A DNA stretch of 64,000 nt from the NCBI GenBank assembly GCA_038231255.1, contig JBBRLR010000012.1, positions 1 through 64,000 on the forward strand, given 5' to 3'. The translations under genes and the position numbers were made by a program. Shown here piece by piece: positions 39,890 to 47,747 of this stretch (its first letter is position 1; every line of letters begins with the position of its first letter). This DNA comes from JALYUS01 sp038231255. Its GTDB lineage: Bacteria; Chloroflexota; Chloroflexia; Thermomicrobiales; JALYUS01. The notes below the pieces were generated by a model. That model saw nothing but the letters and a program-made list of their open reading frames with translations. It ran no database searches and was not told the DNA's origin.

Positions 39890-41402
39890 GGGGAACCCCG
39901 TGGGGGCGCAGCACAGAGGTCTGTCGGAATGGCGCCCCCACCCGATCAATCTGATCTAGTGGGATATGTAACTCTGGCTCCCCAGTGAGTGGTAGCCAGC
40001 GCAGCGACCCCCCGTCCGGCGACGGTTCCGCATACGCGTGGGCACGGAGCGACCGCGCGTGTTTGATCGCGGCATTTGGCGTCCGGTCGCGCACATCGAG
40101 GAGTGCCGTCCACCCAACGGCGCGCAGCGCATGGGCGAGCGCCGCCGCACTCCGCCCATCTTTGCCTTCCCCGTGCCCAACAACCACGACGGGCGTCTGT
40201 CCGTCTTCGGAAGGCGCTTCGGGCAGCGCATCGTACAGGCGTTCGATGCCGAGGGAGAAACCGACGGCAGGCAGCGGCTGGCGGGAGCCAAGGATCGTCG
40301 CCAGATCGTCGTATCTCCCGCCACCGCCGAGTTGTTCGGAATCGTCGGCATATAACTCGAACAGCACGCCGGTGTAATAGTGCAGGCCACGCCCGAGGCC
40401 GAGATCGAGAATCACCCGCTCCGGCGCAATGTCATATGCGCCGAGCAGATCAATCACCGTGCGCAAGCGTGCGACCGCGTCCATCGCCATATGCTCCGCC
40501 GCAAGCAAGGCCTCGAGGCGCGGGAAGACCTCGCCCGGAATGCCACGGAGCATCACCAAACGCCGCAGGAAATCGAGCGCGCGCCGCACATCATTCCCTT
40601 CGGCACGCCGGGCAATCTTACGGATCAACCCTTCGGCGATCTCTTCGGGCGTACGCCGGTGCCCGTCGAGCGAAATGCCCGCCTCGCGAAGCAGCGACAG
40701 GAACGCGTCGCGGTCGGGCGGCTCGACTGCCGTCGGCGCAGCCACCTGCGTTTCCTCCGCCAGCATCGCCGCGAGGGCGGGGTGGATGCGCTCCCCGCGC
40801 GGATCGACAGGCCGGAGCCGTTCCATGCTCCAGACGAGCCATTCGCGGACCCGTTCATCGAGCGCCAGGCCCGCCAGAAAGCCGCGCACGATGCCAACAT
40901 GTCCCAGGACGATCCGCACATCACCAATCCCGGCAGCCCGGAGCGCGGCGACTGCCGTGCCGATCACTTCGGCATCGGCGGCGGCGGTCGCAGCGCCCAA
41001 CAATTCGATCCCGACCTCGGTAAATTGTCGGTACCGCGCCTGACCGGGGCGTTCGTAGCGAAAAACGGGACCGTGATAGGCGACCCGGATCGGCAGCGGC
41101 GCGCTCTGCATCGTCGCAATCGTGCTGCGAACGACCGATGCGGTGAACTCCGGCCGCAGGCAAAGATCGCGATTCCGGTAGCGGAAGGCGTACATCTGCT
41201 GCACCCGCTCCTCGCCCGCCTTGCGCAGAAAGAGTTCGGTGGACTCGATCACCGGGAAATCGGTCAGCGCGTACCCCGCGCGGGCGCAGACCGCCAGAAT
41301 ATCGGCGGCGAGCGTCGCATGCGCGGCATGAAGCGCGGCAGGGATGTCATTCATCCCGCGCACACGTTCCACCGCCATGTTCGCCGCCTGCCGCGTTGCC
41401 AC
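39882..41402 (-). CDS. hisZ: Histidyl-tRNA-synthetase-like protein (HisZ or HisRS paralogue)
   Basis: A 506-residue class II synthetase-fold protein. It keeps the HisRS motifs FRYERPGQARYRQFTEVGIE (motif 2), LRPEFTASVVR, GLGRGLHYYTGVLFE (normal HisRS has RGLDYYTG; here Asp is His) and PAVGFSLGIERL (motif 3). The C-terminal ~90 residues keep only a vague anticodon-domain form. Gene order (first of his genes, directly before hisG) argues for HisZ, the HisG regulatory subunit; the motifs are closer to HisRS than in most HisZ. A true HisRS cannot be excluded. Start: GTG 41402, 7 bases after AAGGAG. Confidence 0.65.
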   Translation of the reverse strand: MATRQAANMAVERVRGMNDIPAALHAAHATLAADILAVCARAGYALTDFPVIESTELFLRKAGEERVQQMYAFRYRNRDLCLRPEFTASVVRSTIATMQSAPLPIRVAYHGPVFRYERPGQARYRQFTEVGIELLGAATAAADAEVIGTAVAALRAAGIGDVRIVLGHVGIVRGFLAGLALDERVREWLVWSMERLRPVDPRGERIHPALAAMLAEETQVAAPTAVEPPDRDAFLSLLREAGISLDGHRRTPEEIAEGLIRKIARRAEGNDVRRALDFLRRLVMLRGIPGEVFPRLEALLAAEHMAMDAVARLRTVIDLLGAYDIAPERVILDLGLGRGLHYYTGVLFELYADDSEQLGGGGRYDDLATILGSRQPLPAVGFSLGIERLYDALPEAPSEDGQTPVVVVGHGEGKDGRSAAALAHALRAVGWTALLDVRDRTPNAAIKHARSLRAHAYAEPSPDGGSLRWLPLTGEPELHIPLDQIDRVGAPFRQTSVLRPHGVPHA

Positions 41403-41481
41403 CCATTCGCTCCTTCCGGCGCACATCGTCGGGCACTATCTTACCATGCTCACCGACAGTAAAATGATCGGGGCCGTGCCG

Positions 41482-43929
41482 TTACGATCGCAACGTCGCC
41501 TTCAAACGCTTCGCGAGCGCCTGACTGACGCGGGCACGGACTTTCGCGACCTCCGCCTCGGAGAGCGCGCGGTCGGGGGCCTGCATCGTCACCGCGAATG
41601 TCAGGCTCTTCTTGCCTGTCGGCACCTGATCGCCCCGATAGACATCGAAGAGTTGCACGCGTTGACCAAGCGTGCCCACCGCCTGCGCGAGCGCCTGCCT
41701 GACCTCGCCCGCCGTTGTGGACTCGTCCACAACGACCGCGAAGTCGTTCTCCGTTGCCGGATAGCGCGACGTGACGGGCAATTGCCGCAACACGCCGCGA
41801 TGCGCCGCGACCGCCGCGACAATCGGTTCGAGATCGAACTCGGCCAGCATGACGCGCCCGTTCAACCCAAAGGCTTCATTGACGCGCGGATGCACCTCGC
41901 CGATCACCCCGAGAATTGCGCCGCCAGCGGACACCGACGCGACGCGCCCCGGCTGGAAGACCGCGTCCACGGTCGGCGCGAACGTCAGCGGCCCGACGCC
42001 GAGGGGCGGCAGCATCGCCTCGACCATGCCCTTCAGGTCGAAGAAGTCGTACGCGCGCGGGATGACGTCGAGCGAGCGCTCGGCGTCCAGGCCGGCGAGC
42101 ACGATGCCAAGCGTCAGCCGCTCGTCCGGCAACGCACCGGCTTCGCGCGGCAGGTAGACATTCGCCACTTCGCCGATTGCGACGCCGTTAATGAACTTCA
42201 GGTTGTCGGATGCTGTCGCGAGCAGGCTCGCCCGAAGCGTTGGTCGCATCGCCTCGAACTCGCCCATCGGATTGGCGAGCCGCACGAGCGAAACCTCCTC
42301 GGCGCGCGGCCCACCGACCGCTGCCAGACGCGCCAATGCGTCCGCGCTCGTGAACGAATACGTGCTCACCTCGGTCAATCCCGCACCGGCCAGCGCATCG
42401 CGCGCGGCTTCACGCGCGATCCAGCGGTCGGAGCGAATGACATGCGGCGTCGTGCCGACGATCATCGTCGCGGGCACCGTCTCGTAGCCGATGATCCGCG
42501 CGACTTCTTCGACGATGTCCTCCGGGCGAGAAACGTCCGCGCGATGCGTCGGGATCGCGATGGTCAGCACTGGGTCGGCGTCGCCCGAGACTTGGACCCC
42601 AAACTGGAGGCGTGTCAGCACATCGCGCACTGCATCAAGCGGATACGCAACGCCGAGCACCGCCGCGATCTTGCTGAAGCGCATCGTTAGCGACCGTGGC
42701 GGCGGTGGATCGGGGTAAAGGTCCGTGTAGCCAACGATGCGCGCCTCCGGGCAGAGTTGAACAATCAACTCGGCGAGGCGTCGCGCGCTCGGCATCGTTA
42801 ATTCCGGCTCCAGCCCACGCTCGTATCGCGCGGACGCATCGGTGCGGATGTTCAGCGCCTGCCGCGTGTGGCGGATGTTGCGCATCTCCCAGTTCGCCAC
42901 CTCGATCAGGATATTCCTGGTCGTTTCGACGATCTCGGAGCGGGTGCCGCCAATGATGCCGCCGAGGTCCGTCACGCCCGCCTCGTCGCAGACGGCTGCC
43001 ATGTCGGGCGTCAGGATTTTCGTCTCGTGGTTGATTAATTCCAGCGTTTCGCCGACGTGCGCGCGCCGCACGATTAGCCGCCCGCCGACCAGTCGGTCGC
43101 GGTCAAAGATGTGGTTCGGCTGTCCATACTCGATCATCACGTAGTTCGAGATATCCACGATGTTGTTCACTGGCCGCAGACCGACCGCACGCAACCGTTG
43201 CTGCATCCACTCCGGCGAAGACGCGACCGCGATGCCGTCTATGACGAACGCGGTGTAGCGCGGACAGAGCGCCGAATCTTCTACCGTCACGATGCCCGGC
43301 ATCTCCGGTACCTTGAACGGCTCCGCCGCCCAGCGGGCAAACGGATCGCGGTACGGCGCGGCGGTGATCGCCGCCGCCTCGCGCGCGACGCCGACGATCG
43401 AGAAGTCGTGGACGAGGTTCGGCGTGATCTCGAACTCGATGATCGTGTCGCCCAGGTAGTCGGCGAGCGACGCGCCCACCGGGGCGTCCTCGGGAAGAAC
43501 CAGAATACCTTCGTGTTCGTCCGAGATGCCCAACTCCTTTTCCGAGCAGACCATCCCTTCGCCGGTGATCCCCATGATCGCGCGCGGCTTCAGCGTCCGG
43601 AGGACGGTATCGTCGCGATGCCCGTCGTACAGCCGCGCGCCGATCAACCCAAGCGCGATCTTCTGCCCCTCGCGAATGTTCGGCGCGCCCGTGACGACCA
43701 TCACATCGCGTTCGGGTAGTTCCAGAAAGACCTGCACCACGCGATCGGCGCCTTCGATCCGGCGAACTTCCTTCACCCGCGCGACCCGGACAAGTTCGGC
43801 GTCCCAGTCCGCCCCGATCTCCTCGATCTTTTCCGCTTCCAACCCCGCCATCGTCAGCCGCCGAGCCAACTCGCGCGGCGTGATAGTGAGGTCAACGTAT
43901 TCCTTGAGCCACTGCCACGAAACCTTCAT
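41482..43929 (-). CDS. pheT: Phenylalanyl-tRNA synthetase beta subunit
   Basis: An 815-residue PheT. It has the EMAP/tRNA-binding domain near the N-terminus (~40-150), then the B3/B4 editing region with TPNLVHDFSIVGVARE, the B5 domain, a class II-like core (AMRPTLRASLL, GEVANVYLP) and the C-terminal FDX-ACB anticodon domain (RYPATENDFAVVVDE, LFDVYRGDQVPTGKKSLTF). With PheS it forms an alpha2-beta2 enzyme charging tRNA-Phe and clearing Tyr errors. The ATG at 43929 follows AAGG; MKVSWQWLKEYVDL is the normal start. 72 bases after pheS. Confidence 0.97.
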   Translation of the reverse strand: MKVSWQWLKEYVDLTITPRELARRLTMAGLEAEKIEEIGADWDAELVRVARVKEVRRIEGADRVVQVFLELPERDVMVVTGAPNIREGQKIALGLIGARLYDGHRDDTVLRTLKPRAIMGITGEGMVCSEKELGISDEHEGILVLPEDAPVGASLADYLGDTIIEFEITPNLVHDFSIVGVAREAAAITAAPYRDPFARWAAEPFKVPEMPGIVTVEDSALCPRYTAFVIDGIAVASSPEWMQQRLRAVGLRPVNNIVDISNYVMIEYGQPNHIFDRDRLVGGRLIVRRAHVGETLELINHETKILTPDMAAVCDEAGVTDLGGIIGGTRSEIVETTRNILIEVANWEMRNIRHTRQALNIRTDASARYERGLEPELTMPSARRLAELIVQLCPEARIVGYTDLYPDPPPPRSLTMRFSKIAAVLGVAYPLDAVRDVLTRLQFGVQVSGDADPVLTIAIPTHRADVSRPEDIVEEVARIIGYETVPATMIVGTTPHVIRSDRWIAREAARDALAGAGLTEVSTYSFTSADALARLAAVGGPRAEEVSLVRLANPMGEFEAMRPTLRASLLATASDNLKFINGVAIGEVANVYLPREAGALPDERLTLGIVLAGLDAERSLDVIPRAYDFFDLKGMVEAMLPPLGVGPLTFAPTVDAVFQPGRVASVSAGGAILGVIGEVHPRVNEAFGLNGRVMLAEFDLEPIVAAVAAHRGVLRQLPVTSRYPATENDFAVVVDESTTAGEVRQALAQAVGTLGQRVQLFDVYRGDQVPTGKKSLTFAVTMQAPDRALSEAEVAKVRARVSQALAKRLKATLRS

Positions 43930-44001
43930 CGTCCTTACCTCTCGCCGTAGCATTGAGCGCCAACGATCCGCGACCCCTCATTGCTCATTGGTCGTTGTTG
44001 T

Positions 44002-45051
44002 TCAGAGCCACTCCCGATCCATCTGGCGCAACCAGCGAATGTCGTTCTTGTAGAAATCGCGGATGTCGTCGAGGCCGTACTTGAGGAGCATCAGGCGCTC
44101 CGGCCCCATGCCGAACGCGAACCCGGTGTACTTGCTCGTGTCGTAGCCGACCATTTCGAGCACGCGCGGATGGACCATCCCCGCGCCGAGCAGTTCGATC
44201 CAGCCCGACTGCTTGCAGAGCCGGCACCCCTTGCCGCCACACTGCGGGCAGTCAATCGCGAAATCCACGCCCGGCTCAACAAAAGGGAAGAAGTCGCAAC
44301 GGAAGCGCGTCTTCCGCTCAGGGCCGAACATCTGGCGCGCGAACTCGGTCAGCGTCCCTTTCAGATCGGCCAGCGTGATCCCTTCATCCACGGCCAGCCC
44401 CTCAACTTGCAGGAACATCGCCAGGTGTGTCGCGTCAGTCGCCTCGTAGCGGTAGCACCGGCCTGGCACAATGACACGCACCGGCGGTTGCTGCTGAAGC
44501 ATCGTCCGCACCTGCATCGGTGAGGTATGCGTGCGGAGCACGACCTCGCCCGCACCCGATTCGACATGAAACGTGTCCCACACATCGCGCGCCGGGTGAT
44601 CGGCGGGGATGTTCAGCATGTCGAAGTTGTACTTCGCGTACTCGACCTCCGGCCCCTCAACGGTCTGGAAGCCCATCTTGCCGAAAATCTCGGAGATTTC
44701 GCGGATGATCCGCGTCGTCGGGTGCAGAAAGCCTCGCTGCACCGGACGCCCTGGCAGCGTCACATCGAGCGCTTCATTCACAATTCGCTCCGCGAGCGCA
44801 GTCGTTTCGTGCGCCATTTGCTTCTCTGCAAGCGCTGTGCTGAGTTCCGCTTTCAGCACATTGACGGCAATACCGAATGCCCGCCGCTGCTCCGGAGGCA
44901 AGCCGCCAATCTTCTTCGTCAAATCTGTGACCGTGCCATGATCGCCCAAATACTCGCGATACCATGCCCGCGTCTCTTCGATGTCGCGGGCCGCATTAAG
45001 GCGCGAAAGCGCTACGCTCCTCAGTTCATTGATCGTCGGTTCCGCTGCCAT
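44002..45051 (-). CDS. pheS: Phenylalanyl-tRNA synthetase alpha subunit
   Basis: A 349-residue catalytic alpha subunit. An N-terminal coiled coil (~1-85) leads to the class II core: HPTTRIIREISEIFGKMGF, LRTHTSPMQVRTM, RCYRYEATDATHLAMFLQVEGL and FGMGPERLMLLKYGLDDIRDFY. It carries a four-Cys insertion, CPQCGGKGCRLCKQSGW (~275-290), a likely zinc site found in some but not all bacterial PheS. The ATG at 45051 follows AGGAGG at 10 bases. It is the first gene under the T-box. Confidence 0.97.
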   Translation of the reverse strand: MAAEPTINELRSVALSRLNAARDIEETRAWYREYLGDHGTVTDLTKKIGGLPPEQRRAFGIAVNVLKAELSTALAEKQMAHETTALAERIVNEALDVTLPGRPVQRGFLHPTTRIIREISEIFGKMGFQTVEGPEVEYAKYNFDMLNIPADHPARDVWDTFHVESGAGEVVLRTHTSPMQVRTMLQQQPPVRVIVPGRCYRYEATDATHLAMFLQVEGLAVDEGITLADLKGTLTEFARQMFGPERKTRFRCDFFPFVEPGVDFAIDCPQCGGKGCRLCKQSGWIELLGAGMVHPRVLEMVGYDTSKYTGFAFGMGPERLMLLKYGLDDIRDFYKNDIRWLRQMDREWL

Positions 45052-45072
45052 CGCGACGCGACCTCCTCGCAC

Positions 45073-45111
45073 AAAAAAACCATGTCGTCCCCGACAGGGA
45101 CGAAAGCATGG
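45073..45111 (-). terminator. Regulated terminator of the pheS T-box
   Basis: On the minus strand, CCATGCTTTCGTCCC and GGGACGACATGG form a stem around CTGTC, followed by seven T residues (45079-45073). This is the competing terminator of the T-box. Confidence 0.88.
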
Positions 45112-45365
45112 CTTCCGCGGTACCACCCTGATTGCGCCGCGCAGCACGCAGGCGCATCTCATGCCGACCACGGGCGCAGCGCGCCGATGGCGACGTTCCG
45201 GTAACGGGGAACCACCGTGCGCGGCTACTCGCGTTCACCGCCAAGCTCGGGAGTGAATGTCCGATGGCGCTCCGGTCGTCGCGCGGGTTCCAGTCGTGCC
45301 CGCGCGTCCCTGTACTGCCGGAAAGTCTTTGCCACCGCGACGCGCTCCGTCATCGCGTTTCTTCG
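45073..45365 (-). promoter_or_regulatory. Phe-specific T-box riboswitch leader of pheST
   Basis: The reverse complement carries the T-box signature AGGGTGGTACCGCGG at 45129-45115, followed by the terminator stem. Further 5' is a Stem I region. The candidate specifier is TTC at 45257-45255 in the context GGACATTCACTCCCGAGC, the usual place before the GAGC element. Uncharged tRNA-Phe would bind the specifier and the T-box bulge and favour antitermination. The signature and terminator are certain; the specifier call is inferred from the context. Confidence 0.88.
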
Positions 45366-45370
45366 ATCAA

Positions 45371-45399
45371 GTGATACGCATATGCGGGTCGAATGTCAA
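45371..45399 (-). promoter_or_regulatory. Promoter of the pheS T-box transcript
   Basis: TTGACA (45399-45394), 17 bases, TATCAC (45376-45371) on the minus strand. The -35 contains the TGA stop of the upstream trmH-type gene. Confidence 0.7.
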
Positions 45400-46154
45400 G
45401 TGGTTCGCGCATTTCGTCGCTGCCGCACCACCTCATAGAGCATAATCGCACCCGACACCGCAGCATTCAGCGACTCAACGCCGCGCTCCATCGGGATGCT
45501 CACCGCGCCCTTGCTCCACCTTCGCGCATCATCGCCCAGGCCGTGATCCTCATTGCCGACGATCACAGCGCATCCCTGCCGCCAATCAACGGCATCGTAT
45601 TGGAGCGACACACCGCCATCCGCGCCATACACGGAGGGCATGTCCGCGAGTGCCGACCCAACCGCATCCCAGTCAACATCCGCGACGATCGGCAACCGGA
45701 AGTGCGCCCCCATCGCGGCGCGCACGACTTTAGGCGCGAAGGCGTCCGCACTTCCCGCAATCGTCACCACGGCGTCACAACCGGCCGCTGCCGCCGCGCG
45801 AATCAGCGTGCCGACATTGCCGGGATCGCGCACGCCATCGAGGACGAGGGCGAAGCCGATGAGGGGGTCGAAGTGGGGCATGGGCACATGTGGGAGGTCG
45901 GCGACAGCGATCACGCCTTGCGGCGTTTCGGTGTCGGAGAGTGACCGCATGACGGACGCGGAGACAGTCAGTATCGCAGCATCGCCAATCGTACGCTCGG
46001 CTTCGCCCCGCAGTGTATCCGCGCTCTCGCCGAGCAATTCCGGGCAAAAGATGATCCGGCGAATCGCCGCACCGCCAGCAATCGCGTCGCGGACGAGGCG
46101 CACACCCTCAACGAGAAACGCCCCCTGCTCCCGCCGGGCATTCCGGCGGTGCAA
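45396..46154 (-). CDS. TrmH (SpoU) family RNA 2'-O-methyltransferase
   Basis: A SPOUT-knot methyltransferase of at least 252 residues. Motif 1 is VLDGVRDPGNVGTLIRAA, then AVVTIAGSADAFAPKVVRAAMGAHFRLP, motif 2 VIVGNEDHGLGDDA and motif 3 VSIPMERGVESLNAAVSGAIMLYE. The placement after infC-rpmI-rplT suits a 23S rRNA methyltransferase of the TsnR/RlmB group. The boundary given starts at a TTG (46154). The conserved N-terminus (ITSAHNPTIVAIRSLHRR) lies upstream of it in frame. The best-placed upstream start is an ACG at 46208, 5 bases after GGAGG. Confidence 0.9.
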   Translation of the reverse strand: MHRRNARREQGAFLVEGVRLVRDAIAGGAAIRRIIFCPELLGESADTLRGEAERTIGDAAILTVSASVMRSLSDTETPQGVIAVADLPHVPMPHFDPLIGFALVLDGVRDPGNVGTLIRAAAAAGCDAVVTIAGSADAFAPKVVRAAMGAHFRLPIVADVDWDAVGSALADMPSVYGADGGVSLQYDAVDWRQGCAVIVGNEDHGLGDDARRWSKGAVSIPMERGVESLNAAVSGAIMLYEVVRQRRNARTT

Positions 46155-46222
46155 AGAGCGAATCGCAACGATCGTCGGATTGTGAGCGCTCGTGATGTGC
46201 GCGTCCGTGCAAACCTCCGGCG

Positions 46223-46588
46223 TTACGCGGCGACCGCCCCGGCGTTCTTCGCAATCGCGACCAACTCGCCGAAGGCCGCGCTATCGCGCACTGCGAGGTC
46301 CGCAAGCATCTTGCGATCAATCGTGACGCCCGCCGCCTGCAAGCCATTGATGAAGCGGTTGTACGGCATCTCATGCTCGCGGGAGGCCGCGTTGATGCGG
46401 GCGATCCACAGCGCGCGAAACTCCCGCTTGCGGTTTTTGCGGTCCCGCGTCGCGTAGAGCATCGCCTTCATCCGCGATTCGATAGCGACGCGCTTCCAAC
46501 GGGAGCGCGATCCCTTGTGTCCCTTCGTGGCGGCGAGTATCTTCTTGGTGCGCGCGTGCGCCGCAACATTGTTCGTTGAGCGGGGCAT
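46223..46588 (-). CDS. rplT: 50S ribosomal protein bL20
   Basis: A 121-residue basic protein with the bL20 motif HARTKKILAATKGHKGSRSR and SRMKAMLYATRDRKNRKREFRALWIARINAA, ending in the usual short domain. It binds 23S rRNA early in 50S assembly and can repress its own operon. The order infC-rpmI-rplT is the universal one. The ATG at 46588 is normal. Confidence 0.98.
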   Translation of the reverse strand: MPRSTNNVAAHARTKKILAATKGHKGSRSRWKRVAIESRMKAMLYATRDRKNRKREFRALWIARINAASREHEMPYNRFINGLQAAGVTIDRKMLADLAVRDSAAFGELVAIAKNAGAVAA

Positions 46589-46610
46589 CCGTCTTCCTCC
46601 CGGTTGTTTC

Positions 46611-46647
46611 TCGCTACTTCGTTACTTCGCTACTTCGCTCTTACTTC
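46611..46647. repeat. Near-tandem CGCTACTT repeat between rpmI and rplT
   Basis: TCGCTACTTCGTTACTTCGC followed by TACTTCGCTCTTACTTC is a run of 8-9 base units (G/C GTTACTT, CGCTACTT). It overlaps the rpmI stop codon. On the transcript it reads GAAGTAGCGAAGTAACG. Confidence 0.5.
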
Positions 46648-46850
46648 ACGCCGTAGGGCAGGCTCCGGCGCACGCTTTTCGCGTTCGCGCTGCTCAATGG
46701 CTGCATCTTATCGAATGCGTGCTTCACCCGCGCGGACTTGCGGCGGCGGAAATGGCTCTTCATGCCCTTGGTCCGCATGATCTTGCCCGTACCCGTGATC
46801 TTGAAGCGCTTCGCGGCCTGCTTATGCGTCTTCAACTTCAGCTTGGACAT
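46641..46850 (-). CDS. rpmI: 50S ribosomal protein bL35
   Basis: A 69-residue basic protein: KLKTHKQAAKRFKITGTGKI, then GMKSHFRRRKSARVK and RRSLPYG. Length and motifs are typical bL35. ATG 46850 follows GGGAGGC. It lies 16 bases after infC. Confidence 0.98.
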   Translation of the reverse strand: MSKLKLKTHKQAAKRFKITGTGKIMRTKGMKSHFRRRKSARVKHAFDKMQPLSSANAKSVRRSLPYGVK

Positions 46851-46866
46851 GCCTCCCAGTTCTCCC

Positions 46867-47433
46867 CTACTCCGTCGGATCCGGCTCGGCCGGGTCCTTC
46901 GTCGCCTTTGCAGCCGGCGCGACGCGCGGACTGACCAACATGCTCAAAATGCGGCCTTCCTGCCGCGCCGGAGACTCAATCACCGCGTCCACTTCGAGCA
47001 TCGCCACCAGTTTGCGCATCAACTCGTCGCCGATCTCGGGATGGGACATCTGCCGCGCACCCCGATAAATGACGGAGACGCGAACCTTGTTGCCTTCTTT
47101 CAGGAGCCGCTTGACATCGCGCGCCTTGGTTTCCAAGTCATGCTGGTCAATCAGGATGCCGGTGACGCGCACTTCCTTGATGTCCTGCGTCTTGGAATTC
47201 TTGCGCGCCTCGCGCTCGCGGCGGCTTTGATCGTACTTAAAGCGCCCGAAGTCCATCAAGCGGCACACCGGTGGCGTCGCGTTCGGTGCGACCTCGACCA
47301 GATCGAGGCCATTCTCCCGCGCACGCTCTAACGCATCACGTGTGAGCATCACGCCGAGTTGATTGCCCTCTTCATCAATCACGCGTACTTCACGGACGCG
47401 AATACGATCGTTGGTGCGAAGCGGTCTGCTAAT
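46867..47433 (-). CDS. infC: Translation initiation factor IF-3
   Basis: A 188-residue IF-3. The start is the rare ATT at 47433, 6 bases after AGGAGG, giving SRPLRTNDRIRVREVRVIDE. The N-domain and the basic helix linker (RREREARKNSKTQDIKEVR) precede the C-domain (HDLETKARDVKRLLKEGNKVRV, RQMSHPEIGDELM). An ATT start is the classical device by which IF-3 represses its own initiation. The promoter is at 47506-47535. The Ala/Lys/Pro tail after ~165 is a modest extension. Confidence 0.96.
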   Translation of the reverse strand: MSRPLRTNDRIRVREVRVIDEEGNQLGVMLTRDALERARENGLDLVEVAPNATPPVCRLMDFGRFKYDQSRREREARKNSKTQDIKEVRVTGILIDQHDLETKARDVKRLLKEGNKVRVSVIYRGARQMSHPEIGDELMRKLVAMLEVDAVIESPARQEGRILSMLVSPRVAPAAKATKDPAEPDPTE

Positions 47434-47505
47434 CCCGGTCCTCCTCGAACCCCGCCACATGCGCGGGTGACAGTGTGTGACCGACCACGCAAAGGTCGGC
47501 AAAAC

Positions 47506-47535
47506 AGTGTAGCATCGCACCGACCGAATCGTCAA
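47506..47535 (-). promoter_or_regulatory. Promoter of the infC-rpmI-rplT operon
   Basis: On the minus strand, TTGACG (47535-47530), 18 bases, TACACT (47511-47506) with TGC before the -10. The ~70-base leader contains CCGACC/GGTCGG and CCGCGCATGTGGCGGG hairpins before AGGAGG. Confidence 0.7.
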
Positions 47536-47585
47536 TGCACGCAAGGCGTTCTCCCCGAATGCAGCGGTCGGCGCGCGATGGGGGG

Positions 47586-47614
47586 TTGGCAAGGGCCAAT
47601 CCATGTGCTATGCT
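47586..47614 (+). promoter_or_regulatory. Promoter of tRNA-Pro
   Basis: TTGGCA (47586-47591), 17 bases, TATGCT (47609-47614) with TGTGC before it; the tRNA starts 12 bases later. Confidence 0.6.
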
Positions 47615-47625
47615 GCCGCAGGTTT

Positions 47626-47702
47626 CGGGGAGTAGCTCAGCCTGGCAGAGTGCACGGATCGGGACCGTGAGGCCGGAGGTTCGAATCCTCTCTCCCCGAC
47701 CA
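47626..47702 (+). tRNA. tRNA-Pro (anticodon CGG)
   Basis: Cloverleaf with acceptor CGGGGAG/CTCCCCG, anticodon stem-loop CACGG-ATCGGGA-CCGTG (anticodon CGG), T-arm GGAGGTTCGAATCCTC, discriminator A and encoded CCA (77 bases). It reads CCG codons. The next gene follows 45 bases later with no terminator between. Confidence 0.93.
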
Positions 47703-47747
47703 CCTCCTTCTCTTCCCTTCATATCAATGCCGGAGGTATCCTCCCGC

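Noticed and set aside
41482..43929. PheT editing region as a separate protein
   Set aside because: One uninterrupted frame with the normal domain order and length.
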